Origin: Paenibacillus sp. FSL R7-0204
Lineage (GTDB): Bacteria > Bacillota > Bacilli > Paenibacillales > Paenibacillaceae
Assembly: GCF_038002225.1 (NCBI RefSeq)
Contig: NZ_JBBOCA010000001.1
Span: 4,712,001 to 4,776,000, forward strand
DNA length: 64,000 nt
Reading direction: 5' to 3'
The notes under the pieces were generated by a model, which saw nothing but the letters and a program-made list of their open reading frames with translations, was not told where the DNA came from and searched no databases. Shown here one piece after another: positions 9,179-17,893 of the stretch. Position 1 is the first letter of the stretch; each line of letters opens with the position of its first letter. A program made the position numbers and the translations under genes.

Positions 9179-9670
9179 TTAACCGGGAATTTCCCAGTTC
9201 TCAGCCAGCTCTAGCAGCTCTGCTTCCGCAGCCTCTTCATCTTGCCCCAATACTTTCGCTTCTATATAGTAGGTGACGGTATCATCGCTCGCTCTCTTGC
9301 CGGGACGCTGATAACAGAGCCAATAATAAGTAACTTCAGGGGCTGGATAGACCGCACTCCCCTCCTGGATGAACTTGATCAGTTCCCCTTGGCCTGCCGG
9401 TGTCTGCACAGGCTTCCTCCATAGCAGCTCTGTATGGTTAGGAATACTGATATAATTACCCGGACGGCTCTGATCGCCAAGCGTCAGCTCCAGCTGATCC
9501 AGAGTCACAGCCGCAAGCCCCTGCAAATACCGCACGGGCTCGTCCTCACTTAGACGCAGCCGGTGTACCGCCGGGGCGGAATCAGATGCTGCAAACCCGT
9601 ATAGTGCTGCCCCGCCCAGAACGAGGAAGATTGCTGTGGTAAGCACGGTTTTACGTATTTCCGCTCTCAT
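9179..9670 (-). CDS. Membrane-anchored or secreted protein of unknown function
   Basis: A 163-residue protein with a basic N-terminus and one hydrophobic segment (about residues 9-28, [19 protein letters not shown]), then a soluble outer domain. A signal peptide or an uncleaved anchor are both possible. AAAGGAG precedes the ATG at 9670, so the longer frame to 9736 is not needed. The stop lies just upstream of the malic enzyme promoter. No family was recognised. Confidence 0.7.
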   Translation of the reverse strand: MRAEIRKTVLTTAIFLVLGGAALYGFAASDSAPAVHRLRLSEDEPVRYLQGLAAVTLDQLELTLGDQSRPGNYISIPNHTELLWRKPVQTPAGQGELIKFIQEGSAVYPAPEVTYYWLCYQRPGKRASDDTVTYYIEAKVLGQDEEAAEAELLELAENWEIPG

Positions 9671-9805
9671 ATGAACTCTCCTTTGTAGCCAGTTAGTGTA
9701 GGATATCATTGTGTTTCTGAAGTTGAACGGGCACAATAGTAATGGCGCGAAGCCTATGGATTCTTATTTAAGAACAAATACAGCACGGATTAGGAGCGAG
9801 AAGAT

Positions 9806-10798
9806 ATGACTAACCCTTTTCAAGCATTGGTAGTGGACAAGACAGAACCATTCTCCGTTGAGATCAGACCGGTATCCCTGGAGGAACTGCCCGCCGGTGA
9901 AGTGTTAATTAAGGTAGCTTATTCCAGTGTAAACTATAAAGACGGGCTGGCAAGCATCCCGAATGGGAATATTGTGCGAAATTATCCGTTCATTCCGGGG
10001 ATTGACCTGTCAGGGACGGTAGTCTCATCGAAGGACAGCCGCTTCCGCGAAGGCCAGTCTGTTATTGCCACCAGCTATGGGATCGGCGTCTCCCACTTCG
10101 GCGGCTTCAGTGAATACGCCCGCATCCCTGCGGACTGGGTTATTGAACTGCCGGAAGGCTTGACGCTGCGGGAAGCGATGATCTACGGCACAGCCGGATT
10201 CACGGCGGCAATGTCTGTACAGGCACTGGAAGCACAAGGCATGACCCCTGATCAGGGAAAAGTGCTCGTCACCGGGGCCACCGGCGGTGTCGGAGGTGCG
10301 GCAACCGCCATCCTGGCGAAGCTGGGCTATCAGGTCACTGCCAGTACCGGCAGAACAGATGAAGCCGGTTATCTGCAGGCGCTGGGTGCTGCTGAGGTAA
10401 TCTCCCGCGAAGAGGTTGCTGGTAGTGCGTTGAAGCCGCTGGACAAGCAGCTCTGGCAGGCCGCAGTAGATTCAGTCGGGGGCGCCCCGCTTGCTGCGGT
10501 CCTGAGCAAAACCGCTTACGGCGGCGCAGTGGCCGCAAGCGGTTTAACCGCAGGCACCGCTGTCCCGACCACCGTCCTGCCGTTTATCCTGCGCGGAGTC
10601 AGTCTGCTCGGCATCGATTCCGTAGCTTGCCCTATGGAGAAACGGGTCAAGCTTTGGCAGCGCATGGCAGGTGACATGAAACCGGAGATGCTGGATACGC
10701 TGGTGGACCGCGAGATTCCCCTTACTGAGCTGCCTGCGGCGCTTCAGGATATTCTCCAGTCGGGCACCCGGGGCCGCGTGCTTGTCCGCTTATCTTAG
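9806..10798 (+). CDS. yhfP: YhdH/YhfP family quinone oxidoreductase
   Basis: A 330-residue zinc-free medium-chain dehydrogenase/reductase. The N-terminal GroES-like part contains SSVNYKDGLA and PGIDLSGTV, and the Rossmann part contains VLVTGATGGVGG, the NADPH-binding loop characteristic of YhdH/YhfP. These enzymes reduce acrylyl-CoA or quinones with NADPH. A GGAG site precedes the ATG at 9806. The gene stands alone between a divergent gene and its own terminator at 10829. Confidence 0.9.
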   Translation: MTNPFQALVVDKTEPFSVEIRPVSLEELPAGEVLIKVAYSSVNYKDGLASIPNGNIVRNYPFIPGIDLSGTVVSSKDSRFREGQSVIATSYGIGVSHFGGFSEYARIPADWVIELPEGLTLREAMIYGTAGFTAAMSVQALEAQGMTPDQGKVLVTGATGGVGGAATAILAKLGYQVTASTGRTDEAGYLQALGAAEVISREEVAGSALKPLDKQLWQAAVDSVGGAPLAAVLSKTAYGGAVAASGLTAGTAVPTTVLPFILRGVSLLGIDSVACPMEKRVKLWQRMAGDMKPEMLDTLVDREIPLTELPAALQDILQSGTRGRVLVRLS

Positions 10799-10828
10799 TC
10801 ACACTTGATGAGAGTGTAGCAGTATCGA

Positions 10829-10873
10829 TGGCAGTTCGCTTCCGAATCTGGAACGGGCTGCCGTCTTTTTTTT
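10829..10873 (+). terminator. Intrinsic terminator of the yhfP-like gene
   Basis: GGCAG at about 10830 pairs with CTGCC at 10858-10862, with further pairing inside (TTCC with GGAA), followed by a run of eight T. Confidence 0.8.
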
Positions 10874-10903
10874 GCATATGTGCCCGGCATCATAAATTAG
10901 GCC

Positions 10904-10935
10904 TTGACCTTGAAGCATACTTCAACCTTTATACT
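10904..10935 (+). promoter_or_regulatory. MerR-type promoter and operator
   Basis: TTGACC (10904-10909) and TATACT (10930-10935) are separated by 20 bp, longer than the 17-bp optimum. The spacer holds the perfect dyad TTGAAG-cata-CTTCAA (10910-10925). This is the architecture of promoters that MerR-family proteins activate by DNA untwisting, and a MerR gene lies in the same transcription unit at 12464. Confidence 0.75.
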
Positions 10936-10973
10936 CGAATTGTTCCAGATGAATAGAGTTGGAGGGAGTACAA

Positions 10974-12428
10974 ATGAGAATATTTGAGATTGTAGTCATT
11001 GTGGTAATTCCGGCTGTTAAAGCAGGAATGATAGGGGCCAAAAAAAACCGGAGGCTGGATACCCTCATGCTGCTGGTTGTCGTTATAGCTGTGCTGCTGC
11101 ATGGGGTGCTCGAGAATTATCGTATCCAGATGGCTCCGGCCTACGCCGCAGCGCTGGGACTGTTGACCATACTAGGATTCAGACTTATGAAGTGTGCCCG
11201 GACGGGCCAGCCTAAACGGTATGCGAAGCTATGGAAGAGTCTGCTGCTTATACTCGTCCTCCTTCTTTCAGGAGTATCCGTCTATGCGTCCAGACTGCTG
11301 CCGATGTTCACCTTGCCAGAACCCACAGGGTCCTATGCCATCGGTACAATAGCGCGGGAGCTGACCGACGAGAAGCGTGAAGAGACACTGACTCCGCAAG
11401 CAGGCGGCAAACGTAAGCTGATGGTCAATGTATGGTATCCAGCCGATCCTGACCAGACTGAGGATAAGCCTAAGGAGCATTACCCCTCTGCACTGGGTGA
11501 AGCGATCAGCCTTGTATTCGGATTGCCGAAGCAGCTATTCAGTCATGTCACCCATATTCCTACACATGTTACAGACGGAGTGCAGCTATCGGCACAAGAA
11601 CCCAGCTATCCGGTCCTGCTGTTCTCGCCGGGAATCCGCTCTACCCGATTCCAGAGTATGTCGATTATCGAAGAATTGGTCAGCCACGGCTATATTGTCG
11701 TTGGGATCGATCATCCTTATACCTCAGCCAAGGTCACTTACCCGGACGGCGCTTCGGTCTACTACGTGCCTGATCCGAAGTTCAATACTTCCGCAGAGCT
11801 CTACAACTACAATGTGAGCGGAATTGCCATCCGTGCAGCAGACGCCAGCTTTGTGCTGGACACCCTGACGGCTTGGAATACCGAAGACCCGAATGGATTG
11901 TTCCAAGGCAGGCTGGATCTCAGCCGTGCAGGGATCTTCGGCCATTCCTATGGCGGGGCGACAACCGCCGAAGCTTTAGCCCAGGACAAGCGGTTCAAGG
12001 CCGGTGTCAGTCTGGAGGGCGGGTTCTGGGGCAAGGTTGCCCATGAAAGGCTGACGCAGCCTTTTATGTACATGATGTCCGGAACGAGTGCTCAGCATCT
12101 TGCACATCCTGAAGCGAGCACAGAGCCCCTGATCTATGAAGAATTTACACCGGATCTGAAGTCGGTCATGAGCCGCAGCACCAGGGATACCTATTATCTG
12201 ACGGTGGATCATTTCATTCACCAGAGTTTTACGGATATAGCCTTGCTGTCACCCTCCTTATTCGCCAACGGCCTTGATCCGGTGCATACTGTAGATATAA
12301 ACAGAGCCTATGTCCGGTCGTTCTTCGATCAGTATCTGCTAGATGAGCCGCAGACACTGCTGAACGGTCCGTCGGCCGAATACCCGGAAGTGACCTTTGA
12401 CCCGGCTTACACGCACAAGAGACCATAA
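10974..12428 (+). CDS. Membrane-anchored alpha/beta hydrolase (PAF-acetylhydrolase/dienelactone-hydrolase-like)
   Basis: A 484-residue protein. The first 110 residues contain about four transmembrane segments (for example IFEIVVIVVIPA and LLLILVLLLSG). The remainder is a hydrolase domain with the nucleophile elbow FGHSYGG, an upstream LLFSPG oxyanion strand and a late His in VDHFIHQSF. It resembles plasma PAF acetylhydrolase/dienelactone hydrolase proteins. GGAGGG at 10961 supports the ATG at 10974 rather than an upstream TTG. It is preceded by a MerR-type promoter and followed after 35 bp by a MerR gene, so it is presumably induced by that regulator. Substrate unknown. Confidence 0.85.
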   Translation: MRIFEIVVIVVIPAVKAGMIGAKKNRRLDTLMLLVVVIAVLLHGVLENYRIQMAPAYAAALGLLTILGFRLMKCARTGQPKRYAKLWKSLLLILVLLLSGVSVYASRLLPMFTLPEPTGSYAIGTIARELTDEKREETLTPQAGGKRKLMVNVWYPADPDQTEDKPKEHYPSALGEAISLVFGLPKQLFSHVTHIPTHVTDGVQLSAQEPSYPVLLFSPGIRSTRFQSMSIIEELVSHGYIVVGIDHPYTSAKVTYPDGASVYYVPDPKFNTSAELYNYNVSGIAIRAADASFVLDTLTAWNTEDPNGLFQGRLDLSRAGIFGHSYGGATTAEALAQDKRFKAGVSLEGGFWGKVAHERLTQPFMYMMSGTSAQHLAHPEASTEPLIYEEFTPDLKSVMSRSTRDTYYLTVDHFIHQSFTDIALLSPSLFANGLDPVHTVDINRAYVRSFFDQYLLDEPQTLLNGPSAEYPEVTFDPAYTHKRP

Positions 12429-12463
12429 GACAGATAGATATTGAATACAGGAGGGGATGCCAG

Positions 12464-12862
12464 ATGAAGAGAATGACCCGTGGTGAGCTGGCGCGGAAGG
12501 CAGGGCTGAGTGCAGCAACCATCCGTTACTATGAAGACAGCGGCATCCTGCCCGCCCCGGAGCGGACCGCTAAGGGATACCGGATCTACTCTGCAGATGT
12601 TCTGGTCAAGTTGAAGTTCATTAAGGATGCCCAGTCCCTGGGCTACTCACTGAAAGAAATCCAGGCGGCGCTTGCCCTGCTCGGCTCGAAGATGGATGAA
12701 GACACCTTGAAGGAACTCGTCCGCGACAAAATCACCGAAATCGACGAAAAGGTTGCCTCCCTGTATGCTATCCAAAGTATGCTGGCCGGTCTGCTCGAGA
12801 CCCCGCAGGAGGATATTCAGAATTATCTGCATTCCTTCCAGGTTCCAGATCAGAAACATTGA
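12464..12862 (+). CDS. MerR family transcriptional regulator
   Basis: A 132-residue MerR protein: winged helix-turn-helix (SAATIRYYEDSGILP, KGYRIYSADVLVKLKFI) followed by a long dimerisation helix. It contains no cysteine, so metal or thiol sensing through Cys is excluded and a small organic ligand is more likely. GGAGGGG precedes the ATG. It is co-transcribed with the membrane hydrolase and probably controls the 20-bp-spacer promoter at 10904. Confidence 0.92.
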   Translation: MKRMTRGELARKAGLSAATIRYYEDSGILPAPERTAKGYRIYSADVLVKLKFIKDAQSLGYSLKEIQAALALLGSKMDEDTLKELVRDKITEIDEKVASLYAIQSMLAGLLETPQEDIQNYLHSFQVPDQKH

Positions 12863-12892
12863 ACGCAGGGAACCCCTTCTTAGCTTACAAAA

Positions 12893-12935
12893 AAACGGCA
12901 GCGTCATTCTGCATACACAGAATACGCTGCCGTTT
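12893..12935. terminator. Bidirectional terminator between the MerR and cupin genes
   Basis: AAACGGCAGCGT at 12893-12904 pairs with ACGCTGCCGTTT at the other arm, with an inner ATTCTG/CAGAAT pair. The A-run before and T-run after serve both convergent genes. Confidence 0.75.
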
Positions 12936-12953
12936 GTGCTGTGTGGATTTCTG

Positions 12954-13727
12954 TTATTCGGCTCCAGCCTCATGCACAGCTTGCGGTGGAGCCTGGAAGT
13001 AGTGCTGCTGGCGGTAGGGCTGGGCATACGGTTGAGCACAATAACCGTGCACCGCCATCGGCTGGTAGCCGAAGGATTGCGGAGCCTGTTGCTGGTGCAT
13101 GTAAGGCGGCATGTTCACATTAGCCATCATCGGCGCCATATTGACAGGAGCGGTGTGGGCTCCCTTCATATTCTCGGCTGCCGCCTTCACAGGGGGACAG
13201 CAATCCGCAGGCGGACCAATGAAGGTCTGAGGCTTCACCGGAGCGAGTGCTTCCTTAACCAGCGCTTCATTCAGGCAGTAGGTATGTGCCAGCACATTAG
13301 CCGGAGTTAGGCTCAGAAGATCCGAGCCGAGGATAACTTCCGGTGTAGGAGCATCGAAGATCGCCAGCAGATGGGTGCAATCCATCGTGGCCACTTCATA
13401 ATGCCACCAGCCCTGCGGCACATTGGCAACCTGGCCCGGAGTGATCGGAAAATGCAACAGTTCATTGGTAAACGGGTTAATCAGCGACACCACAGCCGCG
13501 CCCGAGATACAATACACCAGCTCAGCGGCATTTTGATGATAATGCGGCTCGACTACATTGGATCTGCTGAGATAGATATCGAGCAGCGAGGTATTCTCCA
13601 GGGTGTTCAGATTTTTGATGCCCAGCACGTTGATATAATTGCAGTCATCCTTCTTGAATAAGGTGTTGCCGTTCATATCAAACGTAAACTGTGTATTGGG
13701 CGACGTATAGTCCATATAAGAGGTCAC
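12954..13727 (-). CDS. Cupin-domain protein with Gln/Pro/Met-rich tail, probable spore component
   Basis: A 257-residue protein. Residues about 45-140 form a cupin barrel (EPHYHQNAAELVYCISG with the metal-binding His and Glu; VPQGWWHYEVA). The last 70 residues are rich in Pro, Gln, Met, Ala and Tyr, as in many coat-associated proteins. I start it at GTG 13727, nine bases after AAAGGA; ATG 13715 is the alternative. About 45 bp upstream is CATATCCTA with AC 17 bp further up, matching the sigma-K/sigma-E -10 form CATA-N3-TA. This suggests mother-cell expression. Function of the cupin is unknown. Confidence 0.8.
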   Translation of the reverse strand: MTSYMDYTSPNTQFTFDMNGNTLFKKDDCNYINVLGIKNLNTLENTSLLDIYLSRSNVVEPHYHQNAAELVYCISGAAVVSLINPFTNELLHFPITPGQVANVPQGWWHYEVATMDCTHLLAIFDAPTPEVILGSDLLSLTPANVLAHTYCLNEALVKEALAPVKPQTFIGPPADCCPPVKAAAENMKGAHTAPVNMAPMMANVNMPPYMHQQQAPQSFGYQPMAVHGYCAQPYAQPYRQQHYFQAPPQAVHEAGAE

Positions 13728-13771
13728 ACATATCCGTCCTTTCCTCGGGGCCGTTTTTATCGTTCTGCTTA

Positions 13772-13799
13772 TAGGATATGTATCCGCCCATGCCCAGGT
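13772..13799 (-). promoter_or_regulatory. Sporulation-type (sigma-K-like) promoter of the cupin gene
   Basis: On the minus strand the -10 CATATCCTA (13780-13772) fits CATA-N3-TA and an AC dinucleotide lies 17 bp upstream (13799-13798). The predicted start site is about 35-40 bp before the GTG start. Confidence 0.45.
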
Positions 13800-13888
13800 G
13801 ACGATGAATAGCTCCGCCGTATAGTAAAATTGCCCCTTAAGCCGAATAATTAGCTGGACTGGGCCTCCAGCTCCTTTCTTGTCCCGGA

Positions 13889-13926
13889 CAAAATAAAAAG
13901 ACGGAGGGTACACACCCTCTCCGTCT
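13889..13926 (-). terminator. Terminator of the bstA-like operon
   Basis: On the minus strand AGACGGAGAGGGT pairs with ACCCTCCGTCT around a GTGT loop, followed by TTTTTATTTT. Confidence 0.85.
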
Positions 13927-13951
13927 GTTCATGGTAAACCAAAGTTGTCCT

Positions 13952-14503
13952 TTACCAGCCGCTTCGCTGGATCAATGCTGTAATCTGGGCGATGTGATGG
14001 CGGCTGTGCCAGATGTACCTCTCCACTGCGGTATCCAGTGTCATCTCACCAAGACCGCCGCTTACGAAGGTCCGGTCATAATCCTCTGGCTGCAAGGATT
14101 CCAGTAAGTTCGCGAATCTGCGGTTAAGCAGTCCGATGAGCTGGAGTGAGGATTCCACAGGTTCGTTGGAAGAATCGCTCAGCTCCGCCCACAGATCCTG
14201 TCTGTAGCTTGGAACCAGCGGTGCTTCCTCCGTCAGCCCCCGCTTGAAGCGGAGGTACGCATACATACCCGTATCGGCGAGATGATGTACGACCTGAATC
14301 ACGGTCCAGCCGCCCGGCCGGTAAGGGGTATGCTGCTGTTCACTCGTTAGAGGCTCAACGGCTGCCCGTAGCTCCTCTGCCAAATGCTTAAAGACCGCAA
14401 TTGATTCTTCCCGCACTTCTGCTGTCCGGTTCCCCTTAGCGGCGAATCTTCCAATCGGGTATTTTAACAACTCCAGCTCCTGCTCTTCCCCATTGTCGTT
14501 CAT
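13952..14503 (-). CDS. bstA: YfiT/BstA-type bacillithiol transferase (DinB-like)
   Basis: A 183-residue DinB-fold metalloprotein. The three His ligands are visible in VVHHLADTGMYAY and WHSRHHIAQI, and YPIGRF near the start is characteristic of the YfiT subgroup. Such enzymes conjugate bacillithiol to electrophiles, fitting a low-GC Gram-positive host. AAAGGAG 11 bases before ATG 14503 is the best ribosome site; the longer frame to 14533 overlaps the upstream HAD gene and lacks one. Co-transcribed with the HAD gene. Confidence 0.85.
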   Translation of the reverse strand: MNDNGEEQELELLKYPIGRFAAKGNRTAEVREESIAVFKHLAEELRAAVEPLTSEQQHTPYRPGGWTVIQVVHHLADTGMYAYLRFKRGLTEEAPLVPSYRQDLWAELSDSSNEPVESSLQLIGLLNRRFANLLESLQPEDYDRTFVSGGLGEMTLDTAVERYIWHSRHHIAQITALIQRSGW

Positions 14504-14522
14504 TTCGCTCACAGCTCCTTTG

Positions 14523-15209
14523 TTATTGTTCATTGGATATCAGCCCATAGGCCTCTTCCAGTGTTCCCGCTGTAACATCAGGCTTGACTTCAAGCTCCCA
14601 GGGCTGACCGTTCCGGTTGAGCCAACAGGACTTGATTCCGGCTCTGGCCGCTCCAAGAATATCTGACGCAGAGTCTCCAATATGGATAATTTGCTCCGGC
14701 TCCACCCCATAATGGGCTATCACCTCAGTAAACATACGGTTATGCGTGTCATTCTTATACGACTGATACGTCTGCGAAGTGAACAGTAAGATTGGATAAT
14801 TCCGGTAGAACTCAGGAAGCATAAGATCATCAGTATCACTTACAATACATACCTGATAATCCCGGCATATGCGCTGTAAGAAGGCCTCGGTGTCATCGTA
14901 CATTTCAGACAGCCTGTGCTGTGCGAAGAGGTTATCCACTGCCTGCTCACAATCATAATCCAAGCCGGACTCCTGGAATACGCTCTGAAACCCTCTGTAA
15001 TAAATCTCTCTGCTGCTGATAAAAGTACCCGCCTCCCGGGCTTCGCAGGCTGCGGCATAATAACGGCCCAGCAATTGCTTGCCGAGCTGCAGTGCCCTTG
15101 CTTCACTGAAATTCTGCTGGAGAATCGGCCTCCAGACCGCTGCCCGCCTGCTCTCAATATTCACCAGGGTCTGGAACATATCCAGACTAATCACTTTGAA
15201 TGACTGCAT
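14523..15209 (-). CDS. HAD family hydrolase
   Basis: A 228-residue haloacid-dehalogenase-superfamily protein. Motif I is SLDMFQTLVN, with the nucleophile Asp present but Phe instead of the usual second Asp; motif II is CIVSDTDD; motif III/IV is HIGDSASDILGA with the metal-binding acids. A helical cap lies between motif I and II. The altered motif I is seen in dehalogenase-like members and leaves phosphatase activity uncertain. AAGGAG lies 8 bases before the ATG. It overlaps or abuts the bacillithiol transferase gene downstream. Confidence 0.87.
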   Translation of the reverse strand: MQSFKVISLDMFQTLVNIESRRAAVWRPILQQNFSEARALQLGKQLLGRYYAAACEAREAGTFISSREIYYRGFQSVFQESGLDYDCEQAVDNLFAQHRLSEMYDDTEAFLQRICRDYQVCIVSDTDDLMLPEFYRNYPILLFTSQTYQSYKNDTHNRMFTEVIAHYGVEPEQIIHIGDSASDILGAARAGIKSCWLNRNGQPWELEVKPDVTAGTLEEAYGLISNEQ

Positions 15210-15229
15210 GGACCCGTCTCCTTATCTGA

Positions 15230-16855
15230 TCAGCTATTGAATCTCGCCGTCACGAACACTGCCGGTGAATTCCAGTAGATCGTCACCTCATTCGTGGAAT
15301 AACTGTCCTCGTGATCCGCGTAACACTGGGCTGCGGGTTTGCGCCGCAAATGCTTCTTCACATATTCATCATGCAGTCCCCGGTCCGGGCCGCCAACCAC
15401 CAGGCCCGGAACCGGCTCAAGCACATGATCGCCCGCAGACGGGCGGTGATGGGGATACATGACTGCATGTTCGCCGAACCCGCTCACATAGCTGATCCCC
15501 AGCACATTGCGGCCCAGCAGGTAATGCAGATGATCCAGAGCACAAACAGCATATTCCTGCTCCCCGCTGAAATGTTCCGCTGCCAGCAGCAGCATGGCAT
15601 GGTTCATGACCAGCATATTGCTGCCCCAGATATAATCCTGCTCCAGCAGCGAGATTCTGTAGCCGTCATGACGGCTCTGCCGCAGCAGGCGCTCTGCTTC
15701 TGCCAACAAGCCCTCTCTTAGCTCTGCATAGAGAGATGGCTCCGTGCCTGCTTCCCCTATGAGCAGATAAGCCAGTGTGCCATAGCCGCCCATATCCCCC
15801 CAGCCGAAGCTGTATTTGGGGAACGGCAGCTTGGCAAGCTCAAGAGCTGCACTATGGAACTGTTCATCTCCCGTCGTGCGGAATAGCTCCGCCGCTGCCC
15901 AGAAGCGCTCGTCACTGTCTACTTTATCGCCATATTCCCCCGTGGTAATCCCGCGCGGATTGGTGAAGCCCGGCACATGCGGATGCGCAGTCAGCCAGCT
16001 CCAGGCAGCCTGTGCGGCTTCCAGACACCGCGCCGCATATGCCTCATCGAACGGCTTGTAAATCCGTGCCGCCATAGCCATCACCCCGGCGAAGTCCCCG
16101 GTAGCAGCCGCAGAGACCGGCGAGAAATACAGCTCCGCAGTATCCTCCTCCGGCATCACATCAAGTCCGGGGAAATGCGCTGTAGTCAGCTTGTGGTATA
16201 CCCCGCCGCTGCCGGACTCCTGCATTTTGAATAGCCAGTCCAGCTCCACGGTGCATTCCAGCAGGACATCCGGCAGGCTGCCGTCACTCTCCGGCAGTGT
16301 ATGTACACCGGCAAATGCCGCAGGATACAGCTCCCAGGCCAAAAGTAGATCCGCTACGGCCTTCGCACCAGGCCCGGAGTATTTTCCATAGTCTCCTGCA
16401 TCATGCCACCCTCCGCTGCTGTCTTGTCTCAACCCGGGCTGGCCGATGACTGTACCTTCTGCCAGATGGCAGGCCTTATGCCCCCAGGCTCCCGCATACT
16501 CTCCTTCAAGTTCCAAGCCGCAGCGGTAGTAATAGAAGGCTTTCAGCAATCCCCGCTGCAGCTCCTGATACGGCTTGTCTGCAATAACAAATGCAGCGGA
16601 CTGCTCCCCCTGCGCCCCCTCGATCCGGTACTTCCCGGGTGAGGTAAGCGCCGAGAAATCTCCGCTGCACACACGGCAGCCGCTGGGCTTATCCTCAATA
16701 TAAGACCCGGTCTGTCCAGTGAATACCACATTTCCGCTTGCTATGTCAATTATATGGTAAAGTGGGGTGTCCCCGGAGAACATAGCCAGCTTATCTCCTC
16801 CGCTTGAATAACCCGCCTGGTTCACTGCAATGGTACGAAGACGCTTGTCACTCAT
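15230..16855 (-). CDS. Glycoside hydrolase family 9 (intracellular cellodextrinase-type)
   Basis: A 541-residue enzyme. Residues 1-95 form the Ig-like CelD_N domain (VNQAGY motif) and the rest an (alpha/alpha)6 GH9 barrel. The catalytic base pair is GGWHDAGDYGKY with Asp152/Asp155, and the proton donor is Glu523 in STNEVTIYWNSP. No signal peptide is present, so it should act in the cytoplasm on imported beta-glucan or chitosan oligosaccharides. The ATG at 16855 follows GAGGGAG. It is probably single-gene, 20 bp upstream of the HAD gene. Confidence 0.92.
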   Translation of the reverse strand: MSDKRLRTIAVNQAGYSSGGDKLAMFSGDTPLYHIIDIASGNVVFTGQTGSYIEDKPSGCRVCSGDFSALTSPGKYRIEGAQGEQSAAFVIADKPYQELQRGLLKAFYYYRCGLELEGEYAGAWGHKACHLAEGTVIGQPGLRQDSSGGWHDAGDYGKYSGPGAKAVADLLLAWELYPAAFAGVHTLPESDGSLPDVLLECTVELDWLFKMQESGSGGVYHKLTTAHFPGLDVMPEEDTAELYFSPVSAAATGDFAGVMAMAARIYKPFDEAYAARCLEAAQAAWSWLTAHPHVPGFTNPRGITTGEYGDKVDSDERFWAAAELFRTTGDEQFHSAALELAKLPFPKYSFGWGDMGGYGTLAYLLIGEAGTEPSLYAELREGLLAEAERLLRQSRHDGYRISLLEQDYIWGSNMLVMNHAMLLLAAEHFSGEQEYAVCALDHLHYLLGRNVLGISYVSGFGEHAVMYPHHRPSAGDHVLEPVPGLVVGGPDRGLHDEYVKKHLRRKPAAQCYADHEDSYSTNEVTIYWNSPAVFVTARFNS

Positions 16856-16913
16856 CCTGTAGTCGCTCCCTCGATAACTCCTGTATGTATATGTCTTTCT
16901 GTCAAACCATCAT

Positions 16914-17654
16914 CTATTCCTTCAACAGCTTAACAAAGTTATCCGGCAGACTGAACTGCTGATTGTTAAGAATCATATCCCGCAACTCGGAGAATGGATC
17001 TTCGTCCTCCTGCGAATCCTTGATTTCCTTAATTTCACGGTGCAGCCGCTCCATCTGCAGATCGAGCTCGTACGCCTTGTCAGCCGCATTCTTAAGTTCA
17101 CGGGTCAGATGCTCGGGAACCGCCTGGCTGTATTTATAGAAAATTTTATGCTCCAGACTGGCCCAGAAATCCATAGCAATCGTGCGGATCTGTACCTCAA
17201 CACAGACATGCTCCTGACAGTCCGACATGAATACGGGCACCTCGATAAGCAGATGCAGACTTTGATAACCGTTGGGCTTCGGGTTCTTAATATAATCCTT
17301 CACCTCAAGCACCTTGAGATCGTCCTGCTTCTGCAGCATGGCGCTGACCTGATAAATATCCGAAATGAACGAACAGGTGATCCGCAGCCCGGCGATGTCC
17401 TTAATACTTGCTCTGATCTGGTCGAGGGACAGCTCACTGTTCTTGCGCAGCATTTTCTTCATAATGCTCTCCGGAGATTTGATCCGGGACTTGGTATGCT
17501 CAATCGGACTATAGTCGTGAAGGAGCTGGAATTCCTCTTTGAGGATATCAATCTTGGTCTCCATTTCGGCAAGAGCGAACTTGTAAATCATCATAAAGCG
17601 GGTAAGCTCGTATTTGAGCTGCTTCAATTTCTCTAACTGGTTGTCGGTATGCAT
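16914..17654 (-). CDS. ywaC: Small alarmone synthetase (RelP/YwaC-like)
   Basis: A 246-residue single-domain (p)ppGpp synthetase lacking hydrolase, TGS and ACT domains. The RelA_SpoT core shows HDYSPIEHTKSRIKSPES, IKDIAGLRITCSF, GYQSLHLLIEVP and VEVQIRTIAMDFWASLEHK, matching the YwaC/RelP subgroup better than YjbM/RelQ by recall. It transfers pyrophosphate from ATP to GTP/GDP, usually under cell-wall stress. The ATG at 17654 is eight bases after AAAGGAG; two earlier Met codons have poor spacing. The C-terminal helix is charged and probably mediates oligomerisation. Confidence 0.9.
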   Translation of the reverse strand: MHTDNQLEKLKQLKYELTRFMMIYKFALAEMETKIDILKEEFQLLHDYSPIEHTKSRIKSPESIMKKMLRKNSELSLDQIRASIKDIAGLRITCSFISDIYQVSAMLQKQDDLKVLEVKDYIKNPKPNGYQSLHLLIEVPVFMSDCQEHVCVEVQIRTIAMDFWASLEHKIFYKYSQAVPEHLTRELKNAADKAYELDLQMERLHREIKEIKDSQEDEDPFSELRDMILNNQQFSLPDNFVKLLKE

Positions 17655-17810
17655 CTTCATTTCTCCTTTATGCTGCTGCACAGAATGACTAGAATCTCTA
17701 TGCAACTCTTCCATCTCTCATTAATCATAGCCAATCTATGACTTGAATACAAACCTTCCACTGGTCACAGGGACTCCTGCGCGCAACCTCCTTTCTTCTC
17801 TCTGCACACG

Positions 17811-17845
17811 AAAAAAAGCCAAACCGTCCAAAAGGACAGTCTGGC
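17811..17845 (-). terminator. Terminator of the HD-GYP gene
   Basis: On the minus strand GCCAGACTGTCC pairs imperfectly with GGACGGTTTGGC, followed by seven T. Confidence 0.8.
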
Positions 17846-17893
17846 CGTTCATTAAAAGCGGGCGCTGTTGACAGTGCCTCTTCATCCGGTTAT

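Noticed and set aside
14523..15209. Disabled HAD pseudogene because of the missing second Asp in motif I
   Set aside because: The frame is intact, other motifs are present, and D-x-F-x-T variants occur in the family.
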